This document shows positions 25,482 through 32,972 of a DNA stretch of 34,323 bases, piece by piece. The stretch's first letter is position 1, and every line of letters starts with the position of its first letter. This stretch comes from Halobiforma nitratireducens JCM 10879. GTDB lineage: Archaea; Halobacteriota; Halobacteria; Halobacteriales; Natrialbaceae. Below the pieces are notes generated by a model. That model saw only the letters and a program-made list of their open reading frames with translations. It made no database searches and had not been told where the DNA came from. Both the position numbers and the translations under genes were made by a program. Where the stretch lies: assembly GCF_000337895.1 (NCBI RefSeq), contig NZ_AOMA01000116.1, positions 19,717 to 54,039 of the forward strand, in the 5' to 3' direction.

Positions 25482-25531
25482 ACGGATACGTCGTTCTAGA
25501 GCTACTCATGTCCCTCGAGCGACGTATCCGT
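25482..25531. repeat. 12-bp perfect inverted repeat with 26-nt spacer
   Basis: ACGGATACGTCG (25482-25493) and CGACGTATCCGT (25520-25531) are exact reverse complements. They lie right after leader copy A. The stem could form a long hairpin in RNA or mark the ends of a small lost element. Confidence 0.6.
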
Positions 25532-25721
25532 CCCTCTCAGCGACTGCCGTCGCCGTCGTGTGTGTGCGGTAAAAGCGGGTACGAAGAGCTACGCGGCTGG
25601 CTCGTTGCTGATCTGGGAACACACCCCGAGCGGTAACGCCGTCTCACGGCTGCCCTGACGGACCCCGTGTCCGTCGCGTAGACCCTCCTCTGCGTTTTAA
25701 TTTCAAATATAATTCCGGTGA
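25532..25721. other. non-coding stretch between the two leader copies
   Basis: 190 bases in which I see no gene. The right end becomes AT-rich (TTTTAATTTCAAATATAATT, 25695-25714), leading into the promoter of the mgtE transcript. Confidence 0.5.
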
Positions 25722-25731
25722 ATTTAAATTG
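25722..25731 (+). promoter_or_regulatory. TATA box of the mgtE transcript
   Basis: AATTTAAATT predicts a transcription start near 25753, which leaves a leader of about 130 nt before the mgtE ATG at 25886. That is long for a haloarchaeon. Confidence 0.55.
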
Positions 25732-25749
25732 TAGGGCATCAGAGCCGAC

Positions 25750-25885
25750 TGTATGTGGAATCCCACTCACCACACGCAGCCGAGTAGTACGCCGAAAGCA
25801 GCCATGCCGACGCTCGAAGAACAGGTACGAAGCCTGCTCGACAGCGCCTTCGCCGGCGTCTTCTCGCCAGCCCAGGAGGAACACG
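25750..25885 (+). repeat. diverged leader sequence, copy B, in front of mgtE
   Basis: Counterpart of copy A. It contains a 47-codon open frame (25753-25896, ATG at the predicted transcription start, a second ATG at 25804) that overlaps the mgtE start by 11 nt, and a strong Shine-Dalgarno AGGAGGA (25874-25880) five bases before the mgtE ATG. Leader peptide, structured RNA or remnant gene are all possible. Confidence 0.6.
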
Positions 25886-26596
25886 ATGACTGCTGAAACG
25901 CCCGCAGAACGGTCCGAGAGTCAGAACCGCGAGTCGACAGACGACGCCGCGACACTCCGTGCTGACGGCGGAGCCGAAACCGTTGCTGGTGGGTCCGTCG
26001 TTCGCGGTCGAAACGTCGCGGACGCGGAGGCAACCCGCAGCGATATCGTTCTCACTTCGTCACTGCCGAAGAAGCTCTGGCTGCGCCTTCCGTGGTTGCT
26101 AGTCGCCCTGGCCGGTGGCCTCCTCGCAGGCGGGGTAATCGGCGGTGCCGAAGGGTCGCTGGAAGCAGCCGAGATCGCGTTGCTTGCGATCTTCGTTCCC
26201 GTCATCATGGACATGGGCGGCAACGTCGGGACGCAAGCATCGACGATTTTCGTCCGCGGGCTCGCACTCGGGCACATCGACGACAAGAACGTGCTCAAAC
26301 ACCTCGCTCGCGAGTCCCTCCTCGGTCTCGCTATCGGGCTCATCATCGGCACCATTGCTGCTGGCATCGCGATGGTCTGGCATGGGGAGCCGATGCTGTC
26401 GATCGTGCTGTTTACCGCCCTGGTGACGGTCTGTCTGGTCGCGAGTACGTTCGGCTATCTCATCCCGTGGGCCGCACACAAGCTGGGGTTCGACCCGGCT
26501 GCGGTTTCTGACCCCGTCGTGACGACGTTCAAGGACCTCACCGCCGTGGTCATCTACTTCGGCCTGGCGATCTGGCTGCTCCCGGGGGCGCTATAA
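25886..26596 (+). CDS. mgtE: MgtE-type magnesium/divalent cation transporter, membrane domain only
   Basis: 236 aa. It is the transmembrane half of MgtE: an acidic hydrophilic N-terminus (1-55), then about five helices from 67 to 235. The family core VIMDMGGNVGTQASTIFVRGLALG is near 110-130, with Asp and Gly residues lining the ion path, and DPVVTTFKDLTAVVIYF near the end. The N and CBS domains of bacterial MgtE are missing; a CBS protein is encoded 3 nt downstream. The ATG at 25886 is chosen because a Shine-Dalgarno lies 5 nt before it; the frame stays open upstream to 25718 but that part is Arg/Ser/Cys-rich and not credible. A dimer is expected, as in MgtE. Confidence 0.88.
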   Translation: MTAETPAERSESQNRESTDDAATLRADGGAETVAGGSVVRGRNVADAEATRSDIVLTSSLPKKLWLRLPWLLVALAGGLLAGGVIGGAEGSLEAAEIALLAIFVPVIMDMGGNVGTQASTIFVRGLALGHIDDKNVLKHLARESLLGLAIGLIIGTIAAGIAMVWHGEPMLSIVLFTALVTVCLVASTFGYLIPWAAHKLGFDPAAVSDPVVTTFKDLTAVVIYFGLAIWLLPGAL

Positions 26597-26599
26597 CGC

Positions 26600-27016
26600 A
26601 TGTCCGAGACACTCGCCGATCTCGTCTCCGACGAGTTCCAGACCGCCGCCCCCACGACCACGGTCGACGAGGCGATCGACCGCTTCCGCGATCGAACGCC
26701 GACGGACGGGACGACGCTGTACTACCTCTACGTCGTCGAGGGCGACGAACTCGTCGGGGTCGTCTCGGTCACCGACCTCCTGAACGCCGATCAGACGACC
26801 ACCGTCGAACGAATAATGACGACCGATATCCGGACGGTTTCGACCGACACCCCGGTGGCTGACGCAGTCGACAGCATCTCCGAACGCGGATTTCCCGCGC
26901 TGCCGGTAACTGAAGACTCGAGGATCGTCGGCGTCGTGCGGGCGGACGAACTGCTCGAGGCGGTCGAAAACGAGATGACGATCACGGCGCTGAAAAAAGC
27001 CGGATTCTGGGTATAA
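26600..27016 (+). CDS. stand-alone CBS-pair protein, partner of MgtE
   Basis: 138 aa made of two CBS motifs: the first about 14-70 (TTTVDEAIDRF...LVGVVSVTDLLNA), the second about 75-130 (VERIMTTDIRTVSTDTPVADAVDSI...RIVGVVRADELLEAV). It starts 3 nt after the mgtE stop, so the two are translationally coupled. In bacterial MgtE a CBS pair closes the pore when magnesium is high; here the same module is a separate subunit and encoded after the membrane domain. The C-terminal helix MTITALKKAGFWV may replace the plug helix. Binding of magnesium or nucleotide is inference. Confidence 0.87.
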   Translation: MSETLADLVSDEFQTAAPTTTVDEAIDRFRDRTPTDGTTLYYLYVVEGDELVGVVSVTDLLNADQTTTVERIMTTDIRTVSTDTPVADAVDSISERGFPALPVTEDSRIVGVVRADELLEAVENEMTITALKKAGFWV

Positions 27017-27045
27017 CGGCTCGGCCGAGACCGCCCCCCAGTAGC

Positions 27046-27053
27046 ATTTTTAT
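27046..27053 (+). promoter_or_regulatory. T-rich box between the CBS gene and phoU
   Basis: ATTTTTAT lies 30 nt after the CBS gene stop. It could be an oligo-T terminator for mgtE-CBS, or a TATA box that starts phoU mRNA near 27078 with a leader of about 160 nt. Confidence 0.4.
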
Positions 27054-27055
27054 CG

Positions 27056-27232
27056 ATGGTACGTGTCGGAAATCGCTTCGAGAACGGTTCTCTGTACGTG
27101 ACCGATGTAGCCGTCGTACAGGTGGTGGGGGCTGACACGGTCGCACGCCCGAACGTAGCAACACCGGACACGATCAGTACTATGCAAACCACACTCATCG
27201 GAACGGAATCCAACGATTGTCCGAACAAGTGA
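27056..27232 (+). CDS. possible 58-aa upstream reading frame before phoU
   Basis: An open frame of 58 codons from ATG 27056, with a second ATG at 27182, ends 4 nt before the phoU ATG. Composition is Val/Thr/Asn-rich and plausible but without any recognised motif (last residues TESNDCPNK). It is too short to be sure; the T-rich box would sit only 3 nt before its first ATG, which does not fit a leaderless start there. Confidence 0.25.
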   Translation: MVRVGNRFENGSLYVTDVAVVQVVGADTVARPNVATPDTISTMQTTLIGTESNDCPNK

Positions 27233-27236
27233 GACG

Positions 27237-27905
27237 ATGGCTCGAGAACAGTATCAACGGGAACTCGAGGCGCTCCGCGAGGCGGTACTCGAGATGGGCG
27301 CGCTCGTACAGACGCAGTTCGACCGCGCTGTGACGGCCCTCGCTGGCCACGAGACGGAGATCACTCGCCAGGTCGTCGAAAGCGAAGACCGAATCAACGA
27401 GTACTATCTCGACATCGAACGCAAGTGCATCGAGCTGCTGGGACTGCAACAGCCGGTCGCCAGCGACCTCCGGTTTATCGCCTCGTCGTTCAAGATCAGC
27501 ACCGACCTCGATCGAATCGGTGACATCGCGGTCAAGATCGCCGAACGGACGGAAGCCGGGCTGCCGGCGATGGAGACGGCCGTCGACATTCCCTCGATAG
27601 CTCAGGAGAGCGCAACGATGGTTGCCGATGCGATCGACGCATTCGAGAGTTCGGACACGGACGCGTGCCAGGAAATCATCGCTCGTGACGACCAGATCGA
27701 TCAGCTCGCAAAACACGCGAGCCGCCAGGTCTTCCACGAAACGGCAACGCTCGACGCCGCGATCGTCGATCTCGACGAACACCACGAGCGCGTCCTTCGG
27801 CTCGTGATCACCGTCGCCGACATCGAGCACGTCGCCGATCACGCGACCAACGTCGCCGCTCGGACGGTCTATATGGTGACTGGTGACGACAGTCTCCTCG
27901 AGTAG
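27237..27905 (+). CDS. phoU: PhoU family protein
   Basis: 222 aa, all-helical, two three-helix bundles with PhoU signatures: the first around EDRINEYYLDIERKCIELL and ASDLRFIASSFKISTDLDRIGD, the second around ARDDQIDQLAKHASRQVF and HHERVLRLVITVADIEHVADHATNVAART. The Glu/Asp-x3-Asp metal-binding motifs DLDRIGD and DIEHVADHATN are present. The classic role is control of phosphate uptake through PstSCAB and PhoR. No pst genes are here; the upstream neighbours are a split magnesium transporter, so this copy may serve a different transporter. A hairpin terminator lies 130 nt downstream. Confidence 0.92.
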   Translation: MAREQYQRELEALREAVLEMGALVQTQFDRAVTALAGHETEITRQVVESEDRINEYYLDIERKCIELLGLQQPVASDLRFIASSFKISTDLDRIGDIAVKIAERTEAGLPAMETAVDIPSIAQESATMVADAIDAFESSDTDACQEIIARDDQIDQLAKHASRQVFHETATLDAAIVDLDEHHERVLRLVITVADIEHVADHATNVAARTVYMVTGDDSLLE

Positions 27906-28034
27906 CTCCGTCAGTACGCCTCGGTACGGTTGTCTGGTGACAACTGAGTGGCGACCGTCGAAGAGCCACACGAGCGCGTACTCGAACCCCGAGGAAACGC
28001 GCAATCTGAACCGCCAACTCCTGATTCCCCGGTT

Positions 28035-28060
28035 AACGAGACGCGACACGTCTCGTTTGT
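28035..28060 (+). terminator. perfect 9-bp stem-loop with T-rich tail after phoU
   Basis: AACGAGACG-CGACA-CGTCTCGTT (28035-28057), perfect nine-base arms, followed by TGT. It resembles a bacterial-type intrinsic terminator and lies 130 nt after the phoU stop. Confidence 0.55.
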
Positions 28061-28090
28061 GTCCTGAGGGGTCTGTCGGCGCAGGTGGAT

Positions 28091-28322
28091 TCAATCACCA
28101 GCGCGGTCTGCTTGGAGAGTGAGTTCGCCACGCTCGGTCAAAGTATACGTTCCGCCGGTCTTCTTGCTCGCTATCGATGTATTGGCACCTCTAACTCCTG
28201 GCGGCGTTCGTACACCGTCGGCCCCTGCTTGCCGAGGTCTTTGGCGAGCGAGTAGCCGTGGCGGGACTCTTCCTCGAGTTGGGCAAGGATGGTCCGTTTC
28301 GCGTCGGACGGCGTAGCCCCAT
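28091..28322 (-). pseudogene. decayed helix-turn-helix (PadR/ArsR-like) regulator
   Basis: Fragments of one haloarchaeal winged-helix regulator lie in successive frames on the minus strand. The first (about 28190-28312) reads SDAKRTILAQLEEE, HGYSLAKDLG, GPTVYERRQELE. The next (about 28140-28185) reads QYIDSEQEDRR in a second frame. The last (28091-28150) reads TYTLTERGELTLQ to a stop in a third frame. Two small indels in the middle would join them into a normal HTH-wing order. An ATG at 28322 with a TATA-like CTTATCA about 26 nt upstream is in yet another frame. Either a pseudogene or, less likely, several sequencing errors. Confidence 0.6.
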
Positions 28323-28455
28323 GTCGTCCTGGGATTTGGATGGATCGGTGATAAGCAACACATACTCGAATGCCTATGTATGGGCGATCAGCTACCTGTC
28401 GGTGGAGGTGGTACAACAGTCAAGTACTACAGGAGGTGAACGGGAGACCAATCAG

Positions 28456-28554
28456 ATGTCCCCGGTTGACCTCGGACGGGTAGTATCGGATGCCGACACC
28501 CAGGAGGACGTCCTCGGCGCGACGGAGGGAATCTGGAGTGCTCTCTCCGAGTGA
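28456..28554 (+). CDS. short acidic reading frame, possible gene remnant
   Basis: 32 codons from ATG 28456, acidic and haloarchaeal in style (VDLGRVVSDADTQEDVLG). An AGGAGGTG stretch lies about 20 nt upstream. Its stop overlaps the GTG that opens the next frame. No family recognised. It may be the 5' part of the decayed gene that follows. Confidence 0.25.
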   Translation: MSPVDLGRVVSDADTQEDVLGATEGIWSALSE

Positions 28555-29000
28555 ATGGGCCCGACGGAGACGCCGTGGGTCGTTGCGTCGAACGGTACCG
28601 GGACGGTCGTCTGTGGCCCGTTGCGATGGCAGTAGCTGACTACGCGAGGGAACGATCCGACCTCACGCTGAAGAGTACGGTAACGGTAACGGTACACCGG
28701 TGGGAAGACCACGGCGGTGACATGGAATCGGCGTACGACGAGATTCTCTTCTGCGTAAAGAACAAACGCGACTAGCAGTTCCACAAGGACGACATTCGGG
28801 TTGCACACGTATACGAGGGCAACGAGTGGGGTGGCGAACGCGAGAACGAACAGTGCCTGAAGTACATCTGGTGACACGAGATGCAGTACGACGGCCGAGA
28901 CGGAGGCAAGCTCGACAGGGAAATCAACGACGACGACGACGACAGTATCGCGCTCCGAACCCAGTCGATCGACTACTCACGGAGCACCGACGTTACCTGA
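28551..29000 (+). pseudogene. decayed gene with two in-frame stops
   Basis: From the GTG at 28551 one frame continues for 150 codons to a TGA at 28998. It is interrupted by TAG at 28773 and TGA at 28872. On both sides of the stops the translation is acidic and protein-like (HRWEDHGGDMESAYDEIL; DDIRVAHVYEGNEWGGEREN; YDGRDGGKLDREINDDDDD). I do not recognise the family. The most likely reading is a dead gene; stop-codon readthrough is possible but without support. Confidence 0.4.
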
Positions 29001-29205
29001 TCTGGAACAGCCGCTTCCAGTGTCGGCTCGAACCGGACGAGACCCGCTTCCAGGGACGGGGACCGCCCGGCCGGAATCGGTCACTGGGTGTCCTCGAGTG
29101 TGGAGCCCTCGAGGGAGCCAGGAGCATGCATGACAGTACAAAAACCGACGAACGGCATGGAGGTAACCGTCCGAACTGGTCCAAACGTCGGTAGCGACGC
29201 GATGA
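29001..29205. other. non-coding remainder before the APC transporter
   Basis: Nothing I can support as a gene. The few open frames here are short and unlike haloarchaeal protein. Confidence 0.5.
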
Positions 29206-31572
29206 TCAGCCGAACAGCCGATCGAGTACCACACGCTGGACCAGTCCCGGCCGCTGTTTCCCGGCGGGTTGAACCATGATCGACGTGACATCGACGACGT
29301 CGACGAGTCGGTCACCGGGCCGACCGAGGAGCGCTCCGGACACCCCACGACGTTCGGTGGTCGTGACGAGGAGGTCTGCAGCGTTTGCGAACCGGGCGAG
29401 ACCTGCCACGCGGTCGTCGCTGCGGAGAATCTGCGAGTCAGCCGTCACGGTAAGTATGCGCCGTAGTTCATCGTGGTACTCCTGGACAACCTGCTGACGT
29501 TCTGCGGGCGCATCCTCCGGAATGGTCTGCAACAACGTGAGCGTCGCGCCGGTCTCCTCGGCGATCGCATCAGCGACGAGTAGTTTCTCGGGATCGTACA
29601 CGCCACGATCGGTCGCAACGGCGATCTCGTCGACTCGATCGATACCGCGATCCTCGACGAGCAACACGCCACAGCGTGCGTTCTTCAACACGTGCTCGTT
29701 GATCCCCTCACCGTACAGCTCGTGGAGCTCTTCTACCCGGCGCTCGAGGACGACAAACGACTGGTCCTCGAACGAGGCAAACTCGACGATTGCTGGGCCG
29801 ATGTCCTCGGTCGTGACCGTCCGAAAGTCGATCGGCTGGCTTTGGGTCGCGGCAGTCGACTCTGGTCCGTCTTCGTCGACGCCGATCGTGTCGTCGGTGG
29901 CTCCGTCAGTCTGCTGGACGCCGCCGTCGGCCGTGGCTGGACCGTCGTCGAGGGTTCCAAGCGGCGGCATTTCGTGTGTCCAGTCGGGCGGTTCGTCGCG
30001 TCGGGACGTAGTGTCACCGGCCGTGAAGGCACGATGTGGCACCTGTTCGAACTCGGCGACTGTCACCGATCCTTCCTGTAGCGACGACAGGTCCGTTCCG
30101 ACCCGGAGCATATCGCGACGCGTCTGGCGCGGCGTTTCGTCCGTGATCGCGACGAGCGTGTCGTAGCGTCGTCCCTCCGCAAACAGCTCCCGGGTTCGTT
30201 CGATGGCAGCTTCACCGACGTTGCGACGGAGTTCAGTGCGTGCGCTCCCCTCGCGGTCCGTCCGGGGACGGACGTACAGATAGAAGTAGACGACGGAGGC
30301 GGCGGTGATGAGTACTGCACCCACGAGCGGGACGAACCCGACCTGCGTGAGCACGACGAACCCGCTGGCCATCCCGAAAAGCTGCATCCACGGGTACAGC
30401 GGCGAAACGAATTCAGGCCGATAGTCGTCGATTGCACCTTCACGAAAGCCGATCAACGCGAGATTCACCAGAATGAAGACGATAATCTGGAACGCGCTGC
30501 CGAACTTCGCAACCTGGTCGATCGGTACGAAGGCAACGAGTACGACGATGATGGCACCCGAAACCGATATCGCGAGTACGGGAGTGTTGAACCGATCGCT
30601 GACCTGCTCGAACGCGCTCGGAGCGAGCCCATCACGAGCCATCGCGAACGGGAACCGTGAAGCGGACAGCAGCCCCGCGTTGGCCGTCGAGGCCAGCGCC
30701 AGTAGCGCCGCCAGCACGACCGCAACGACCCCCGCCTGTCCGAGCGTCGCGGACGCTGCCAGTGCCATGATGGCACCCTCGCCATCTGGCTGGAGAGAAC
30801 CTGCGGCGATCGCCCCGTCGATGTCGACAACCCCGATGGCGACGTAGACGGTCCCCACGTACAGCGCCGTTGTCAGCACCAACGACCCGATCATCGCCCG
30901 CGGGATCGTCTTTCCGGGGTCTTTTACTTCCTCGGCGACGGCTGCGATTTTGATCACGCCGGCATACGAGATAAACACGAGTGCCGTCGCGGCGACCAGT
31001 CCATCCGAACCGAAGTTGAACGCACCCGCGGCGCGTTCGGGGGAGACGTCGGAACTGCCGCCAACGACGAACCACGCGAGCACGACGAGCATCACGCCGA
31101 CGATGGCGAACTGCAGGCTGCCGGCGCTTTTCGTGCTCACGACGTTGATGACTGTAAAGAGCACGGCGAGTCCAACCGCGATGACGAGGATATACTCCGC
31201 GAGCCACGGTGCAACGAACACGAGATATGGGACGCCCCCGATCAGTGCGAGTGCACCCTTGAACGACAGCATGAACCAGTTGCCGATGCCGGCGATCGTC
31301 CCGAGCAGCGGTCCCATTCCGCGCTCGACGTAGACGTACGAACCGCCGTCTTCCGGCATTGCCGTCGCCATCTCGGACGCCGAGAGGGCAGCCGGCAACA
31401 CCAGTAGTCCGGCGATCAGAAACGCAAGGACGACGGCTGGTCCGTCGACCGCGACGTACGCTACGCCGGGCAGGATAAAGATGCCAGACCCGACCATCGC
31501 TCCGATCGCGATGGCCATCGTCGATAACAGTCCGAGGTCACGTTTGAGTCCTGTTTCCACAGTGTCATACAC
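29206..31572 (-). CDS. APC-family amino acid permease fused to Usp-like domains
   Basis: 788 aa from a GTG start. Residues about 10-430 form a 12-helix APC amino acid/polyamine permease; the first helix carries AIGAMVGSGIFILPG, the substrate-binding glycine motif of the family. Residues about 450-780 are hydrophilic: a first Usp-like part (YDTLVAITDETPRQTRRDML), a long Asp/Thr-rich linker (about 505-560), and a second Usp-like part starting DEIAVATDRGVYDPEKLLVADAIA and ending DVVDVTSIMVQPAG. The cytoplasmic Usp pair may sense nucleotide or stress and tune uptake. Start choice: no ATG precedes the first helix; a minus-strand AT-rich box near 31603-31612 puts the start of the mRNA near 31580, just before GTG 31572. 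An in-frame TTG at 31599 is the alternative. Confidence 0.88.
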   Translation of the reverse strand: MYDTVETGLKRDLGLLSTMAIAIGAMVGSGIFILPGVAYVAVDGPAVVLAFLIAGLLVLPAALSASEMATAMPEDGGSYVYVERGMGPLLGTIAGIGNWFMLSFKGALALIGGVPYLVFVAPWLAEYILVIAVGLAVLFTVINVVSTKSAGSLQFAIVGVMLVVLAWFVVGGSSDVSPERAAGAFNFGSDGLVAATALVFISYAGVIKIAAVAEEVKDPGKTIPRAMIGSLVLTTALYVGTVYVAIGVVDIDGAIAAGSLQPDGEGAIMALAASATLGQAGVVAVVLAALLALASTANAGLLSASRFPFAMARDGLAPSAFEQVSDRFNTPVLAISVSGAIIVVLVAFVPIDQVAKFGSAFQIIVFILVNLALIGFREGAIDDYRPEFVSPLYPWMQLFGMASGFVVLTQVGFVPLVGAVLITAASVVYFYLYVRPRTDREGSARTELRRNVGEAAIERTRELFAEGRRYDTLVAITDETPRQTRRDMLRVGTDLSSLQEGSVTVAEFEQVPHRAFTAGDTTSRRDEPPDWTHEMPPLGTLDDGPATADGGVQQTDGATDDTIGVDEDGPESTAATQSQPIDFRTVTTEDIGPAIVEFASFEDQSFVVLERRVEELHELYGEGINEHVLKNARCGVLLVEDRGIDRVDEIAVATDRGVYDPEKLLVADAIAEETGATLTLLQTIPEDAPAERQQVVQEYHDELRRILTVTADSQILRSDDRVAGLARFANAADLLVTTTERRGVSGALLGRPGDRLVDVVDVTSIMVQPAGKQRPGLVQRVVLDRLFG

Positions 31573-31750
31573 CGATCGGACGGTCCTCGTCCGAATCAAC
31601 TATTTCTAGTGATCGACCATGCTAATCGAACAGCCCTAACAGTGAAACGTGACCGGCCCCCACCACGGGAGCACGGCACGTCACAGACGTATCGACTGCT
31701 CTCGGTGAACGGTACGCCGGCAGTTCGCACAGAAGGTACCGACGTGTAGC

Positions 31751-31758
31751 TTTACTAT
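31751..31758 (+). promoter_or_regulatory. TATA box of the 67-aa membrane protein gene
   Basis: TTTACTAT centred 26 nt before the GTG at 31780. It supports a leaderless mRNA that starts at that GTG. Confidence 0.55.
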
Positions 31759-31779
31759 CGCGGCACCCTATCACTCGAT

Positions 31780-31983
31780 GTGGATAAATACGCCCGCTGG
31801 TTCGTCGAGCAGGAGCGCTTTTATCGACTGCTGCTCGTCGCAGTCGTCTTCTTCGGGGGTGCGGTCGCTGCGACCGGCGCTATCACTGCAAACGCCGTCC
31901 TGCTCGGCTTAGGAGTGTTCTGGATTCTCGGTGGTGGGCCACTCATCGTCGTCCTCGCGAACCGAGATTCGCAAAGTGGCTAG
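31780..31983 (+). CDS. small two-helix membrane protein
   Basis: 67 aa from GTG. A basic/aromatic N-terminus (KYARWFVEQERFYR) is followed by two helices, about 16-36 and 38-58, and a short charged tail. No known family recognised. It lies between the APC permease (divergent) and halorhodopsin (same strand, 119 nt apart). Confidence 0.65.
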   Translation: MDKYARWFVEQERFYRLLLVAVVFFGGAVAATGAITANAVLLGLGVFWILGGGPLIVVLANRDSQSG

Positions 31984-32068
31984 TACGTGAGGCCGGTTCG
32001 TTCAGTCCCGGAAAGTAACGTTCTTAGCCACTGTAGCTTCCAAAATATCAAACCCGTATGGATAGCCG

Positions 32069-32076
32069 CTTAAATA
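32069..32076 (+). promoter_or_regulatory. TATA box of the halorhodopsin gene
   Basis: CTTAAATA centred 30 nt before the ATG at 32103. This makes 32103 the start; an in-frame ATG at 32058 lies upstream of the box. Confidence 0.65.
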
Positions 32077-32102
32077 GACTCGAGTGGAAGCATTTACCAC
32101 GC

Positions 32103-32972
32103 ATGGCACTGCCACCCTCTATCACGGTCGCTGTACAGCAACTCCCGCTCGAGAGCGGACTCACCCAGACAGAACTCTTCGAGTACGTTTTCGACGATAC
32201 GCTTCTGTCCCTCTCGTTCGTCCTGAACATCGCCCTTGCAGGAATCACCATCCTGGGAATTGCCTATCTGGGGAGAAATCTGACCGATCCACGGGCGAAA
32301 GTCATCGCCGTTTCGCTCATGTTGATCTCCGTCGTCTCGATCTCGAGTTACTCGGGACTTACCTCGGGGCTGACACTGAGTGTCGTCGAGATGCCGGCCG
32401 GTCACCCAGCCGAGGGAACGACGACGGCCGGTGAAGACGGCGTCCTGACGATGTGGGGACGGTATCTCACGTGGACGTTCTCTACGCCGTTCATCCTGAT
32501 CGCACTCGGGATGATCGCCGGCTCGAACTGGACGAAGATACTCACCACCTGTGCGTTTACGATCGCGATGTGTGTCACTGGACTGGCAGCGGCGCTGACG
32601 ACGTCCTCACTGATTATGCGCTGGTGGTGGTTCGCGATCAGTTCGATCTTCTTCCTCGTTATCGTCTTCGTCATCCTCGTCGACTGGACGGCCGAGGCAG
32701 AACGGACCGGCACGGCGGATTTGTTCAGTACGCTCAAAATCCTCACTGTCGTCGGTTGGTTCGGCTACCCGATCCTGTGGGCCCTCGGTGTCGAAGGGTT
32801 CGCCGTCCTCGACGTGGCGATCACGTCGTGGGGCTACAGCATCCTCGACATCATCACCAAGTACATCGTGACCTTCGTCGCGATGTTCTACGTGATCGAC
32901 GAACCCCGTGCGATTACCGGCGGCGAGGAGTACGGTGCGAGTCTTCCCGGGTCCAGGCCGGCCGACGACTGA
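32103..32972 (+). CDS. hop: halorhodopsin, light-driven chloride pump
   Basis: 289 aa seven-helix retinal protein of the cell membrane that pumps chloride inward with orange/yellow light. Helix C reads GRYLTWTFSTPFILIALG, with Arg120, Thr123, Ser127 and Ala134: the TSA motif of chloride pumps in place of the Asp-Thr-Asp of proton pumps. Helix G has Asp249 and Lys253 (DIITKYIV), the Schiff-base lysine. The halorhodopsin-type B-C loop EMPAGHPAEG is present (97-105). All key residues sit three positions before those of Natronomonas halorhodopsin (Arg123, Thr126, Ser130, Lys256), which it strongly resembles. No bacterio-opsin activator or carotenoid gene is in the window. Confidence 0.97.
   Translation: MALPPSITVAVQQLPLESGLTQTELFEYVFDDTLLSLSFVLNIALAGITILGIAYLGRNLTDPRAKVIAVSLMLISVVSISSYSGLTSGLTLSVVEMPAGHPAEGTTTAGEDGVLTMWGRYLTWTFSTPFILIALGMIAGSNWTKILTTCAFTIAMCVTGLAAALTTSSLIMRWWWFAISSIFFLVIVFVILVDWTAEAERTGTADLFSTLKILTVVGWFGYPILWALGVEGFAVLDVAITSWGYSILDIITKYIVTFVAMFYVIDEPRAITGGEEYGASLPGSRPADD

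Noticed and set aside
28452..28877. A 141-codon minus-strand frame with a hydrophobic N-terminus
   Set aside because: The hydrophobic part is the antisense of Asp/Glu-rich codons in the decayed plus-strand frame. No promoter is evident.
31690..31765. Minus-strand peptide GTFCANCRRTVHREQ, like half a zinc ribbon
   Set aside because: No start codon in frame and only one Cys pair, in a short intergenic region; most likely chance or a remnant.
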